Source: Mesorhizobium sp. GbtcB19
GTDB taxonomy: Bacteria; Pseudomonadota; Alphaproteobacteria; Rhizobiales; Rhizobiaceae
Length of the DNA stretch: 64,000 nt
Assembly (NCBI RefSeq): GCF_019091085.1
Contig: NZ_JAGXJY010000011.1
Coordinates: forward strand, 124,001 to 188,000
Direction: 5' to 3'
Position 1 is the first letter of the stretch. Every line of letters starts with the position of its first letter. The position numbers were made by a program, and so were the translations under genes. The notes beneath the pieces were generated by a model, which made no database searches, had not been told where the DNA came from, and was given only the letters and a program-made list of their open reading frames with translations. Of this stretch, positions 16,957-25,843 are shown piece by piece.

Positions 16957-17282
16957 TTTCCCATCCCCTGGTCACGCCTCAGAAGATCCTCCATGCGATC
17001 GAACCGTTCTTCCCAGAGCCTGCGGTAGTCGGCGAGCCAGCCGTCAATGTCGCGCAACGGCTTGATCTCTATCCGGCTGAGCCGTTTCTGCGCCGCCCGG
17101 CTGCGGGTGACCAGGCCGGCCTGCTCCAGCACACCGACATGCTTGGAAACTGCCCGCACCGTGAGGGCAAAGGGCTGAGCCAACTCGGCGACGGACGCTT
17201 CCCCGTCGAGCAGACGGGCCAGGATCGCCCGGCGCGTCGGATCGGCAAGAGCGGCAAAAGTTTGATTGAGGGAAATAGTCAT
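16953..17282 (-). CDS. ArsR-family winged-helix repressor
   Basis: A 109-residue ArsR/SmtB-type regulator: LNQTFAALADPTRRAILARLLDGEASVAELAQPFALTVRAVSKHVGVLEQAGLVTRSRAAQKRLSRI is a full winged helix, with the recognition helix at about residues 38-55. There is no cysteine-rich metal site, so it is of the metal-independent subgroup usually paired with AHSA1 proteins. The first gene of a three-gene operon, it is probably autoregulated through the repeats immediately upstream (17286-17316). Confidence 0.93.
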   Translation of the reverse strand: MTISLNQTFAALADPTRRAILARLLDGEASVAELAQPFALTVRAVSKHVGVLEQAGLVTRSRAAQKRLSRIEIKPLRDIDGWLADYRRLWEERFDRMEDLLRRDQGMGK

Positions 17283-17285
17283 CTG

Positions 17286-17316
17286 GAACCGTTTAGTTCT
17301 GGAACTATCTAGTTCT
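17286..17316. promoter_or_regulatory. Probable ArsR operator
   Basis: The region starting 4 bp upstream of arsR contains the palindrome TAGTTC-TG-GAACTA (17295-17308), a further TAGTTC at 17311-17316 and a GGAAC at 17286-17290. The repeated half-site GAACTA fits a dimeric winged-helix repressor. The arsR start codon ends at 17282, so the site overlaps the leader or promoter. Confidence 0.62.
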
Positions 17317-17554
17317 ATAATGGATCGCTCGCTGACGTCAACAGCCGACGTCCGGCATCGTGGGCGCGATATTTCAGAAGACGATGGAACGTGCCTGCGA
17401 AGGCGGGCCGCCCGGCCTCAGCGTTCAACAAAGCTTGGGTGTGGCTTCGCTGCCCTTGTGAGCGGTGCTAAAATGGTCGATTAGTCTGGCAGGGAGGGCG
17501 CCCCGGAACTGCCATCGGCGGTTTCGGGCGGAAGTGCCGGGGTGGAATTCTGGA

Positions 17555-19711
17555 ATGGACAGTCCCTCTAAACCACGCAAGAGAAGAGGCCGGATCGCTT
17601 CGGCGCTGCTCGGTGTCGACGCGTGGCTCGATACCTCGCTCTACGAGATCGGTTTCAAGGCGCGCGAATTCTGGGAGGCGGCGACCATCTTTTCGCGCCG
17701 TTTCCGTGTGCATGGCTGGCGCCGCGTCATCATCGAAATGCTGAGCGAAGGCTTCACCATGGGCGCCGGCGGCTTCGTCGTGCTGCTCGCACTCGCCATG
17801 CCGGCCTTCGACATCACCACCGGCGACTGGCGCAACCAGGGCGACTTCGCCGTCACCTTCCTCGACCGCTACGGCAACGAGATCGGCCAGCGCGGCATCA
17901 TCCAGCGCGATTCCGTGCCGGTCGACGAGATGCCCGACATCGTCATCAAGTCGGTGCTGGCGACCGAGGACCGGCGCTTCTTCGAGCATTACGGCATCGA
18001 CATACTCGGCCTGTCGCGCGCGATCTTCGAAAACGTCCGCGCCAATTCGGTGGTGCAGGGCGGATCGAGCCTCACCCAGCAGCTCGCCAAGAACCTGTTC
18101 CTGTCCAACGAGCGCACCTTCGAGCGCAAGATCAAGGAAGCCTTCCTGTCGCTGTGGCTGGAAGCCAATCTCTCCAAGAAGGAGATCCTGCAGCTCTATC
18201 TCGACCGCGCCTATATGGGCGGCGGCACGTTCGGCATCGAGGCGGCGGCGGATTTCTATTTCGGCAAGAGCGTCAAGGATCTGAACCTGGCGGAGGCGGC
18301 GATGCTGGCCGGCCTGTTCAAGGCGCCGACCAAATACGCCCCGCATATCAACCTGCCCGCTGCCCGCGCGCGCGCCAATGTGGTGCTGTCAAATCTCGTC
18401 GACGCCGGCTTCATGACCGAAGGCCAAGTGCTGCAGGCGCGGCTGCACCCGGCCGACGTCGTCGACCGCGGCGAGCAGAAGAGCCCGGATTACTTCCTCG
18501 ACTGGGCCTTCGACGAGGTCAAGAAGATCGCCAAGCCAGGCCAGCACTCGCTGGTCGCCCATACCACTTTCGATGCCAACATCCAGAAGGCGGCGGAGGA
18601 GTCGGTCGAGTTCCACCTTCGCCAGTTCGGCAAGGAATACAACGTCACCGAAGGCGCCGTCGTGGTGATCGAAACCAATGGCGCGGTGCGCGCCATCGTC
18701 GGCGGCCGCGACTATGGCGCCAGCCAGTTCAACCGCGCCACGAAGGCGCTGCGCCAGGCCGGCTCGTCGTTCAAGCCCTATGTCTACGCCACGGCGATGG
18801 AACATGGTTTCACGCCGAATTCGATCATTTCGGGCGGGCCGATCAGCTGGGGCAACTGGTCGCCGCACAATTACAACGGCGAATCCGCGGGCAAGCTGCC
18901 GCTGATCGTGGCGATGGCCAAATCGATCAACACGGTGCCGGTCAGGCTGGCGAAGGATTATCTCGGCATCGCGCCGATCAAGGCCATGGCGGAGTCGTTC
19001 GGCGTCGAGTCGCAGCTGGAAGCGCACAAGACCATGGTGCTCGGCACGTCGCTGATGACGGTGATGGACCAGGCGACGGGTTACAGCGTGTTCGCGCAGA
19101 ACGGCTTTACCGGCAGCCGCCACGGCATAACGCAGCTCGTCACCCGCACCGGCGAAGTCGTCTATGACTGGACCAAGGACGCGCCGCCGCCGCATCGCGT
19201 GTTGTCCGAGCAGGCGCTGATATCGATGAACACGATGCTGACCGCCGTGCCGGTGATGGGCACGGCCAGGCGCGCCCAGATCCCCAACATCGTGGTTGCC
19301 GGCAAGACCGGCACGACACAGTCCTACCGTGATGCCTGGTTCGTCGGCTTCACCGGCAATTACACGGCCGCCGTCTGGCTCGGCAATGACGACTTCACGC
19401 CGACCAACAAAATGACCGGCGGTTCGCTGCCGGCGATGGTCTGGCAGCGGCTGATGGTCTACGCGCACCAGAACATCGACCTGAAGCCGATCCCCGGCAT
19501 CGATCACCCGTTCGTCGATCCGGAGGTGGCGGCCAAGGCCGAGGAAGCGGCCAAGAAGGAAGCCGACGACGCTGCCGCTCAGGCCGAAGCAGAACGCCCG
19601 CCGGTGCTCTCCGCCAAGACCACCCAGATGCTGCGCGACATGACAAAGGTATTCGAGGCGGCGCCTGTGCTAAGCGCCCCGGCCTCGCCGGAGACGCTGT
19701 CGGCGCTTTAA
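17555..19711 (+). CDS. Class A penicillin-binding protein (PBP1a-type transglycosylase/transpeptidase)
   Basis: A bifunctional peptidoglycan synthase of 718 residues. The basic cytoplasmic N-terminus (MDSPSKPRKRRGR) is followed by a TM helix near residues 65-85. The glycosyltransferase domain has ATEDRRFFEHYGID (catalytic Glu138), GGSSLTQQLAKNLFLS and KIKEAFLSLWLEANLSKKEILQLYLDRAYMG. The transpeptidase domain has the SxxK motif SSFK (Ser404, Lys407), SIN and KTGTTQ (Lys584). An Ala/Glu-rich tail (AAKAEEAAKKEADDAAAQAEA) follows. The start at 17555 is preferred to an earlier frame opening because it gives the standard short N-terminus. It acts in the inner membrane with its domains in the periplasm. 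Confidence 0.95.
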   Translation: MDSPSKPRKRRGRIASALLGVDAWLDTSLYEIGFKAREFWEAATIFSRRFRVHGWRRVIIEMLSEGFTMGAGGFVVLLALAMPAFDITTGDWRNQGDFAVTFLDRYGNEIGQRGIIQRDSVPVDEMPDIVIKSVLATEDRRFFEHYGIDILGLSRAIFENVRANSVVQGGSSLTQQLAKNLFLSNERTFERKIKEAFLSLWLEANLSKKEILQLYLDRAYMGGGTFGIEAAADFYFGKSVKDLNLAEAAMLAGLFKAPTKYAPHINLPAARARANVVLSNLVDAGFMTEGQVLQARLHPADVVDRGEQKSPDYFLDWAFDEVKKIAKPGQHSLVAHTTFDANIQKAAEESVEFHLRQFGKEYNVTEGAVVVIETNGAVRAIVGGRDYGASQFNRATKALRQAGSSFKPYVYATAMEHGFTPNSIISGGPISWGNWSPHNYNGESAGKLPLIVAMAKSINTVPVRLAKDYLGIAPIKAMAESFGVESQLEAHKTMVLGTSLMTVMDQATGYSVFAQNGFTGSRHGITQLVTRTGEVVYDWTKDAPPPHRVLSEQALISMNTMLTAVPVMGTARRAQIPNIVVAGKTGTTQSYRDAWFVGFTGNYTAAVWLGNDDFTPTNKMTGGSLPAMVWQRLMVYAHQNIDLKPIPGIDHPFVDPEVAAKAEEAAKKEADDAAAQAEAERPPVLSAKTTQMLRDMTKVFEAAPVLSAPASPETLSAL

Positions 19712-19791
19712 GACGGCTCGCGCGTGAAGCCGGCTTGCCACAGCACCCCGCGCCGCGATATCCCGGGCTACCTCCTCTGTTTGCGGCTCTC

Positions 19792-20376
19792 ATGCTCAAG
19801 AACGCCATCCTGACGCTGCTTTCGCTTGCCATGGCCATCGGGCTTGGCGGCTACAGCGTCTGGTATGCGCTCAATGCGCAGGACGGCGTCGGCGCGATCC
19901 GCATCGGCCGGTGGACCGCCTTCCCCGAAATGGGAACTTTGGCCGCCGATCCCTACTCCAAGGCCCGCGTGGCGCGCGAGGGCGTGCTGGCGCTCGGCCA
20001 GGCCGAGGGACTTGCCTTCGTCGCCGAGCGCGACGAGAGCGGCGAGCCCTTGAAGCGGGAATGCACCTATTCGATCGAAGGCGGCTATCCGACCGCCCGC
20101 TTCTGGACGCTCTATGCCGCCGACCAGTCGCTTGGCGTGATCGACACCGGCAAGACGCGACAGTCGGCGCTGCAGTCCTACGAGGTGCTGCGCCAGCCCG
20201 ACAATTCCGTCGTCATCACCGTCGGCAACCGACCTGCCCCCGGCAACTGGCTGCTCACCGGCGGCTCGGGCAAGATGTATTTCGTGCTGACCTTCTACGA
20301 CACGCCGATCGCCTCGAGCACAGGCCTCTCCGACGTGACACTGCCGCGCATATTGAAGGCGGGCTGCAATGCGTAG
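19792..20376 (+). CDS. DUF1214-domain membrane-anchored protein
   Basis: A 194-residue protein beginning MLKNAILTLLSLAMAIGLGG, a signal anchor, followed by a DUF1214 domain (RIGRWTAFPEMGTLAADPYSKARVAREGVLALGQAEG ... GNWLLTGGSGKMYFVLTFYDTP). DUF1214 and DUF1254 are usually the two halves of one protein or are encoded side by side. Here they are separate genes that overlap by 8 bp, the DUF1254 gene following directly. Role unknown; both products are expected to face the periplasm. Confidence 0.88.
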   Translation: MLKNAILTLLSLAMAIGLGGYSVWYALNAQDGVGAIRIGRWTAFPEMGTLAADPYSKARVAREGVLALGQAEGLAFVAERDESGEPLKRECTYSIEGGYPTARFWTLYAADQSLGVIDTGKTRQSALQSYEVLRQPDNSVVITVGNRPAPGNWLLTGGSGKMYFVLTFYDTPIASSTGLSDVTLPRILKAGCNA

Positions 20377-20917
20377 GCTGCTGCATGCCCTGATCCTCGG
20401 CCTGCTCGGCGCCGGCATCGTGCACATCGTGGTGCTGTTCCTGGTGCCGGAATTCTCCGAGCGCGATGCCTGGTCGCGGCTGGCGATGGCTTCCGACCTC
20501 TACAGGATGACGCGGCTGGACGCCGAGGCCGGCGGCGCGCCGGTGGTGAAATCGGTCGATCCGCTCTTCTATGCCGCGGCCTGCCGCTTCGACCTTGCCG
20601 ACGGGCTGGTGCGGATCAAGGCGCCGGGCGATGTGCCGTTCTGGTCGGCCTCGGTCTATGACCGCAGCGGCCATAACATCTATTCCTTCAACGACCACAA
20701 CGCCAATGGCGAGAAGCTCGATGCGGTGGTGCTGACGCCGGCGCAGATGATCGATGTGCGGCGCGACCTTCCGGAGGATCTGCAGGGCGCGATCTTCGTC
20801 GAGGCGCCGATCGAGGAAGGCATTTTCGTCGTCCGCGCCTTCGTGCCGGACGAGAGCTGGAAGCCGATCGTGTCACGCTTCCTCGAACAGAGCGCCTGCG
20901 AATTGCAAGATTATTAG
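20369..20917 (+). CDS. DUF1254-domain membrane-anchored protein
   Basis: A 182-residue partner of the preceding DUF1214 protein. It has an N-terminal TM helix (LLHALILGLLGAGIVHIVVLFLVP) and the DUF1254 pattern VDPLFYAAACRFDLADGLVRIKAPGDVPFWSASVYDRSGHNIYSFND, ending with a short acidic C-terminus. Eight bases overlap the previous gene, so the two are translationally coupled and probably form a complex at the membrane (inference). Function not established. Confidence 0.88.
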   Translation: MRRLLHALILGLLGAGIVHIVVLFLVPEFSERDAWSRLAMASDLYRMTRLDAEAGGAPVVKSVDPLFYAAACRFDLADGLVRIKAPGDVPFWSASVYDRSGHNIYSFNDHNANGEKLDAVVLTPAQMIDVRRDLPEDLQGAIFVEAPIEEGIFVVRAFVPDESWKPIVSRFLEQSACELQDY

Positions 20918-20979
20918 AGCCGGGAACGATCAGGCCCGGCGACTTCGCCGTAGCCTTCCGTCCGGAAATTTACGTCCTA

Positions 20980-21168
20980 TCAGTGATGCGGTGTCGAAGG
21001 TGGCGGCGAGCCAGGCTTGTCCGGACTGCCGGGCTGAGCCTCACCGGCCTGCGGACGCAATTCATAACGGACGCCGGGAAAAATGATGACCGCCGCCGCC
21101 GTAGTGGTGTCGTGACTTGCTCGATTTACAGGTGCCGCTCGCGGCACAAATGACAGGACCATGCCCAT
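20980..21168 (-). CDS. Small conserved-looking hypothetical protein with IIFPGVRYE motif
   Basis: A 62-residue protein from ATG 21168: MGMVLSFVPRAAPVNRASHD, then the motif AAVIIFPGVRYE and a Pro/Gly-rich tail ending in HH. Short rhizobial proteins opening with a V-x-x-F-V/R-P-R stretch and carrying an I-I-F-P-G-V-R-x-E motif recur in my memory of such genomes, which is why it is listed. No strong ribosome-binding site is visible. It is convergent with the DUF1254 gene. Function unknown; it could be a chance frame. Confidence 0.55.
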   Translation of the reverse strand: MGMVLSFVPRAAPVNRASHDTTTAAAVIIFPGVRYELRPQAGEAQPGSPDKPGSPPPSTPHH

Positions 21169-21358
21169 GGTTCGCGCATTCCCTCTCGGTTTGACCGGAG
21201 CACAACGCAACGCCTCCAATGTTGATTAAGGGGCTTAGAGGGTTAACGTAGCGCTAACGGATCGCGGCTAATTTGATGTTTGTTTTTCCTGGAGTTGCGA
21301 AACCGGCCCGGCCGGATTGCGCGGTTCGGGACTGTGTCGAGTGTCGGGCGTATCCTCC

Positions 21359-22363
21359 GTGTCATCTTCGGATTTCAGGCAAATCGCTATCCGGACCGAA
21401 GCGGGAAAAGCCGAGAGGCTGTTCCGCGCCGCCGTGTCGGCATTCTGCTCGCTGACGCGCCCCTCGCGGCGCGAGATCGCCCAACTCGAGGATCTGACGC
21501 TGCCGCTGTTCGACGAGGTCTCGGTCGAGTCGCGCCGCTATGTCGCCGCCGCGCTCTCCGAATGCGAATATGCGCCGACCGCGCTGGTCAGGCGGCTGGC
21601 CGAGGAGCCCGTCGAGGTCGCGGCCCCGCTGCTTACCCGTTCCAACGCGCTGAGCGACATCGACCTGATCGCGCTGATCGGCCGGCACGGACTGCCGCAT
21701 GCGCGCGCCATCGCGCGCCGCAAGGAGCTCAACCCGACGATCGCCGACCTGATCCGCGCGCTCGAAAGACCGGCGCTGGTCAAGACGCGCCCGCCGGAAA
21801 CGGTCACCAAGCTGGCGCCGAAACCGGAGCCCGCAACCGAAGCGGACGCTGCCAGTTCCGTCCCAGGCGAAGCCGCGGAGAACGCGCGGCGCCGCCTGCG
21901 TTCGATGATGCGCCCGGCCGACGACAGCGCCGACGTCAATGCCTTCCTCGGCCAGCCGGCTTATGTGAAGCTGCGCGAGACAGCGCTGACCGGTAATGCG
22001 GCCTTCTTCCAGACCGCCCTTGCCGACGCGTTGGAAATCGACTTCGCCACCGCCCGCTCCGTGACGGGGCAGTCAGGCTATGCCGCCTTGCTTGCGGCGC
22101 TGCGCGCGCTCGACCTCAGCGAAGACAGGGCCTTCCTGATCGCGGTGGCGGTCTATCCCGGCGAGTTCCCGCATCCGCAGGCGATCCGGCTCTTCCTCGA
22201 CCGCTACCGGCTGCTGCACCGCGAGGCGGCGCTCGACAAGGTGCGCGCCTGGAAGACCGAGTCCCTTTCGCTGGCGATCCATGGCAATTCGTCCGACGCA
22301 GCCGGCGCCGAGCACCAGCCGTCGAACAGCGACCAGGCGAGCTCCAGCCTCAAGGCATCCTGA
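21359..22363 (+). CDS. DUF2336 family protein
   Basis: A protein of about 334 residues with the DUF2336 pattern: RLFRAAVSAFCSLTRPSRREIAQLEDLTLPLFDEVSVESRRYVAAALSECEYAPTALVRRLAEEPVEVAAPLLTRS, repeated HEAT-like helices, then LPHARAIARRKELNPTIADLI. The second half (QPAYVKLRETALTGNAAFFQTALADALEIDFATARSVTG) resembles the C-terminal part of family members. No ATG fits the homologous start; GTG at 21359 (SSSDFRQIAI) is the best guess and GTG at 21341 is possible. It is a cytosolic, alphaproteobacteria-restricted family of unknown role, followed by the DUF1491 gene on the other strand. Confidence 0.87.
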   Translation: MSSSDFRQIAIRTEAGKAERLFRAAVSAFCSLTRPSRREIAQLEDLTLPLFDEVSVESRRYVAAALSECEYAPTALVRRLAEEPVEVAAPLLTRSNALSDIDLIALIGRHGLPHARAIARRKELNPTIADLIRALERPALVKTRPPETVTKLAPKPEPATEADAASSVPGEAAENARRRLRSMMRPADDSADVNAFLGQPAYVKLRETALTGNAAFFQTALADALEIDFATARSVTGQSGYAALLAALRALDLSEDRAFLIAVAVYPGEFPHPQAIRLFLDRYRLLHREAALDKVRAWKTESLSLAIHGNSSDAAGAEHQPSNSDQASSSLKAS

Positions 22364-22368
22364 CGCGG

Positions 22369-22716
22369 TTATTCCGCCTTCACGGAGAGAAGCTCTTCGA
22401 CCGGAACGGTCCCTGCTTCGATTTCGACCACCCAGATGTCGGGATCGAATTTCTTCTCCCGCTCCAGCCGCGCATCGAAGGCCGAGCCATTGTCGCTGGC
22501 ATCGAGCTTGGTGAAGAAGCGCTCGTCGGGCTTGGCCGAATCGTAGCTCGTCTGCGGCGCCGGCCCGTAGAGGGCCACCTCCCCCAAACGCCCGCGCGAC
22601 AGCACGAAGACGGCGCCCGCCTCGGTGGCACCGCGCTTGACCACTGCGGCAAAGCCGCCGGCGCTGAAGACGCGGCGCAGGAGGGCCGAGACCCAGAGAT
22701 CGGTGGTTACGCGCAT
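22369..22716 (-). CDS. DUF1491 family protein
   Basis: A 115-residue cytosolic protein with the DUF1491 signature: MRVTTDLWVSALLRRVFSAGGFAAVVKRGATEAGAVFVLSRGRLGEVALYGPAPQTSYD, then the C-terminal DARLEREKKFDPDIWVVEIEA. This small alphaproteobacterial family has no assigned function. It is convergent with the DUF2336 gene (5 bp apart) and 72 bp downstream of the peptidoglycan-binding protein gene on the same strand. Confidence 0.9.
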   Translation of the reverse strand: MRVTTDLWVSALLRRVFSAGGFAAVVKRGATEAGAVFVLSRGRLGEVALYGPAPQTSYDSAKPDERFFTKLDASDNGSAFDARLEREKKFDPDIWVVEIEAGTVPVEELLSVKAE

Positions 22717-22788
22717 GGGAAGGTTCCGGATGTCATGCGCGGTTCCTTACCGCAAGAATGAAGGAACCGAAACGATCGTTGCCGCCGC

Positions 22789-23577
22789 TCAGTTCGTCAA
22801 TCCGATCTCGCGCATCTTGACGTAGACGGCCTCGTCCGGCTCGCCGGTCTCGGGCAGGCCGAACAATGCCTGAAATTCCTTGATCGCGGATTTGGTGCGG
22901 GCGCCGACCTTGCCGTCGAGCTGCATGTCGTTGTTGCCGAAGGCCTTCAGGCCGGCCTGAATCTTGACGATGCGGGCGTCGGGCGACTGCGTGGCGCCAT
23001 CGGCCGGGGCCGAAACCGGAATCACCGGCGGTTTGGCAGCCGGGGCAACCGCGCTGTCAGCCGGCCGCGGCATCGGATGCGGAATGGCAGCCGTCGTCTG
23101 GCGCGCGCCAAGCTGGTCGAGCAGTGTGTTGTCAATTTCGCCCGATCCCGGCAGCCCGACTTTCAGCTGATAGGCCTGGATGGCCTTGCGCGTCGCCGGG
23201 CCGGTCAAACCGTCGACCGTGCCGTCGTAGAAGCTGAGATCCTTCAGAATGCCCTGCACCTGCTCGACGACCGGATCCGGCTTGGGCGCGGGCTGCGCCG
23301 GCGCCTGGCGCACGATGTTGATGGTGGTTTCCGGTTCGTTGGACAGGGTGTGGGGGAAGTTCTCGATGCTTCGGGTGGCGAAGAAAGCGCCGGTGTGCGG
23401 AAAGGGCTGATACCAGAGCGCGTTGGCCGAGACGTAGAACAGCGTCACCAGGAAGGCGGTCGAGCCGCCGACCAGAACCGGATTGCTTGCGATCATCTGG
23501 CCGACGGCAACCGCGCCCTCGGCAAGAACACCGCGCTCGGGCTCGACGACCTTAGGCCGTTTTGCGGAGCGAGCCAT
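22789..23577 (-). CDS. Membrane-anchored protein with two peptidoglycan-binding domains
   Basis: A 262-residue protein: a basic cytoplasmic N-terminus, one TM helix (PVLVGGSTAFLVTLFYVSANALWY), a Pro/Ala linker and two PG_binding_1 domains. The first is VQGILKDLSFYDGTVDGLTGPATRKAIQAYQLKVGLP; the second is IQAGLKAFGNNDMQLDGKVGARTKSAIKEFQALFGLPETGEPDE. It probably tethers the inner membrane to the wall. The ATG at 23577 is chosen because GGGAGAG precedes it; an ATG four codons earlier is also possible. The start lies inside the end of the upstream kinase gene (26-bp overlap), so the two are coupled. Confidence 0.9.
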   Translation of the reverse strand: MARSAKRPKVVEPERGVLAEGAVAVGQMIASNPVLVGGSTAFLVTLFYVSANALWYQPFPHTGAFFATRSIENFPHTLSNEPETTINIVRQAPAQPAPKPDPVVEQVQGILKDLSFYDGTVDGLTGPATRKAIQAYQLKVGLPGSGEIDNTLLDQLGARQTTAAIPHPMPRPADSAVAPAAKPPVIPVSAPADGATQSPDARIVKIQAGLKAFGNNDMQLDGKVGARTKSAIKEFQALFGLPETGEPDEAVYVKMREIGLTN

Positions 23578-25288
23578 TTCTCTCCCCATCTCTATCCCCC
23601 TTCGGCTTCACCACCGGCATGGCCAGCACGCCGGAAGGCGCACCGGAATGCCGCTTCGGCCCATTCACCGGCAGGCCGATCGTCACCGTGGTGCCCTCGC
23701 CCGGCGCGCTCTCGATCGACATCGTGCCGTCGTGCAGCGCCACCAGGCCCTTGACCAGCGACAGGCCGAGCCCGGTTCCCTCGAAACGGCGCGTGTAGTC
23801 GTTCTGGATCTGCATGAACGGCTTGCCGAGATTGGCCATATCCTCCTCGGCGATGCCGATGCCGGTGTCGCTCACCCAGAAATGCAGCCGCGAGCCGACA
23901 CGCTTGGCGCCGATCACGACGCTGCCGCCATCGGGCGTGAACTTCACGGCGTTCGACGCGAGATTGATCAGGATCTGCTGCACCGCGCGGCGGTCGGCAT
24001 TGATCTCGCCCGCGTCCGGCGCGATCTGCGTGGCAAGCACGATGCTCTTGGCATCGGCCAGCGGCCGCATCATCGAACGGCACATGTCGACGGCCTCGAC
24101 GAAGCGGAACGGCTCCAGCTCGGTCGCATAGGCGCCCGCCTCGATGCGCGAAACATCGAGGATCGAGGTGACGACGGACAAAAGATGCTGGCCGGACTCC
24201 CTGACCAGGCCGACATATTCCTTCTGGCGCGGATCCTTGAAGCCGCCGAACATCTCATGCAGCAGCATGTCGGAAAAGCCGATGATGGCATTGAGCGGCG
24301 TGCGCAGCTCATGGCTGACGACGGCCAGGAAGCGGCCCTTGGACACTTCGGCTGCCGCAGCGGCTTCCTTGGCTTCCACCAGTTCTTCGCGCAGCGCCGC
24401 GACAGCGTCGTTCTCGCGCAGGACCAGGGTGAACAGGTCGCGGTCGGCTTCACCGCGCATCAGCTCGAGGCTGAACGGACGGAAATTGTCGGCCGCGGCG
24501 GAACCCTCGCGCGGCAGGCGGATGCGCAGCTCCAGCCGGCGCTGCGGCGCATCCTCGCGCATGTCGGCCAAAGCGGTGAGATAGGCGACGCGGTCTGAAA
24601 GATGAACACGGTCGAACAGGCCGGTGCCGAGCAGGAGCTCCGGTGCCAGTTTCAGGATGGAACGCGCCTTGGCGGACGCGTCGAGCACTTCGCCCTGGCG
24701 CCCGACACGCAGCACGACGGCGTCGATGACGTCCTCGAGACGGTCCGCGACGGGCTCCGCCAGCCGCAAACTGGCGGGATTGGCAAAGGCGGCCGCGCGC
24801 GGCAACAGCGTCAGTGCCCAGGCGAGCGGCAGCAGCCAATGCCAGGTGGCGATTTCGCCAAGCGGCAGGACATGGCCGGCAACAGGCTGCAGCACGATGG
24901 CGGCAAGCGACGCCAGCGCGCCCGACAACGCGGCGCGCCGCGACCCCGAGACCCACCAGGTTTCGACCGGCAATGCGACGGCGAGCAGCGCGACCGGCGA
25001 GGCCAATCCGCCCGCCGCCGCGATGGCGCCGGCAAGGGCAAGCCCGCCCGACACGACCGCCATACGGCCGGCGAGCGCCATATGGCCGGTGGCCGCGACC
25101 AGAAGGGCTGCGAACCAGCACAGGCCGAAAGCGGCGAAGATGGCGGCCACGGTGACGGCAGCGCCGAGGCTCGAGGTGACAAGTGTAACCGCGGCACCGG
25201 CGGCGAGGAAGGGCGCGGCGAGCATGACGCCGATGAAGCGCCGCTGGCGCAGGCGTTCGGCTTCACCCGTCACGGTCGGATGAACCAT
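23552..25288 (-). CDS. DivJ/PleC-type sensor histidine kinase
   Basis: A 578-residue kinase from ATG 25288 (a TTG at 25351 would add 21 residues). The first 170 residues hold about six TM helices, then a PAS-like linker (VIDAVVLRVGRQGEVLDASAKARSILKL). The HisKA domain has VVSHELRTPLNAIIGFSDMLLHEMFG with His326, and SGQHLLSVVTSILDVSRIEAG; the ATPase domain has NLASNAVKFTPDGG, VSDTGIGIAEEDM and EGTGLGLSLVKGL. The SGQHLL...ILDVSRIEAG pattern belongs to the DivJ/PleC/PdhS group that phosphorylates DivK and steers the CtrA cell-cycle pathway. Six TM helices and the length point to DivJ, but a search is needed. It is coupled to a wall-binding protein gene. Confidence 0.9.
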   Translation of the reverse strand: MVHPTVTGEAERLRQRRFIGVMLAAPFLAAGAAVTLVTSSLGAAVTVAAIFAAFGLCWFAALLVAATGHMALAGRMAVVSGGLALAGAIAAAGGLASPVALLAVALPVETWWVSGSRRAALSGALASLAAIVLQPVAGHVLPLGEIATWHWLLPLAWALTLLPRAAAFANPASLRLAEPVADRLEDVIDAVVLRVGRQGEVLDASAKARSILKLAPELLLGTGLFDRVHLSDRVAYLTALADMREDAPQRRLELRIRLPREGSAAADNFRPFSLELMRGEADRDLFTLVLRENDAVAALREELVEAKEAAAAAEVSKGRFLAVVSHELRTPLNAIIGFSDMLLHEMFGGFKDPRQKEYVGLVRESGQHLLSVVTSILDVSRIEAGAYATELEPFRFVEAVDMCRSMMRPLADAKSIVLATQIAPDAGEINADRRAVQQILINLASNAVKFTPDGGSVVIGAKRVGSRLHFWVSDTGIGIAEEDMANLGKPFMQIQNDYTRRFEGTGLGLSLVKGLVALHDGTMSIESAPGEGTTVTIGLPVNGPKRHSGAPSGVLAMPVVKPKGDRDGERNGSLRKTA

Positions 25289-25843
25289 GCGTTCGCAGCC
25301 GGCGGCGACCGCGCCGGGCAATTGAACGTATCTGGCTGAAATAGAACTCAACGCACGCGTACCCGGTGGTAAAAAACGCCCTGCCTGGCAGGTGACTCAA
25401 TCAATGACTTGAAACTCGCATCCAGCGTTTAAGGAATGGATAAGGCTGACGGAGCCGGCGACCCGCCCCGAGGCAAATATTGTGATGCCGGCCCCGCAAA
25501 GCACGCCGAGTTGCCGCCATGGTAAACGGCGGGTTAGCCGCGAGGCCTGTGCCAAAACGGGCCGGAACCTGACCCGGCTAATCGCATTCAAAGAAAAAAT
25601 CATTCAATAACAATATGATATATGGTTATCGTAAAGTTAATTCTGTCGATGAGATTCGACACAAGTCGACATAAAAACCAATCCTTTCGAATTTGCCTAA
25701 AATTTGAGGAAAATTCGCGGCTTCGCTGCAAGCCGTCTTTTGCGTGAGCGTGTCATCATAGTGCCCATAAAAGAGGTCATGCCGAGGATGCATGATCCGT
25801 CACGGATGGATAGACGATCCATCCCGGATGAGAGGCAAGTAAG
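25289..25843. other. Intergenic region with AT-rich segment and leader hairpin
   Basis: No convincing gene is seen. A 68-codon minus frame at 25397-25603 has no ribosome-binding site and no family features. Bases 25580-25720 are strikingly AT-rich for this genome (runs such as CAATATGATATATGGTTATC), which suits a promoter or a MucR-type silencing site. Just before the DUF5330 gene is a perfect inverted repeat GGATGGAT-N5-ATCCATCC (25804-25824), likely a leader hairpin. Confidence 0.5.

Noticed and set aside
21243..21257. A CtrA-like site, TTAA-N7-CTAA, upstream of the DUF2336 gene.
   Set aside because: One half-site is imperfect and such a short match is expected by chance; nothing else supports it.
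25397..25603. A 68-codon minus frame in the gap before the DUF5330 gene.
   Set aside because: No ribosome-binding site and no recognisable domain; composition is not distinct from noise.
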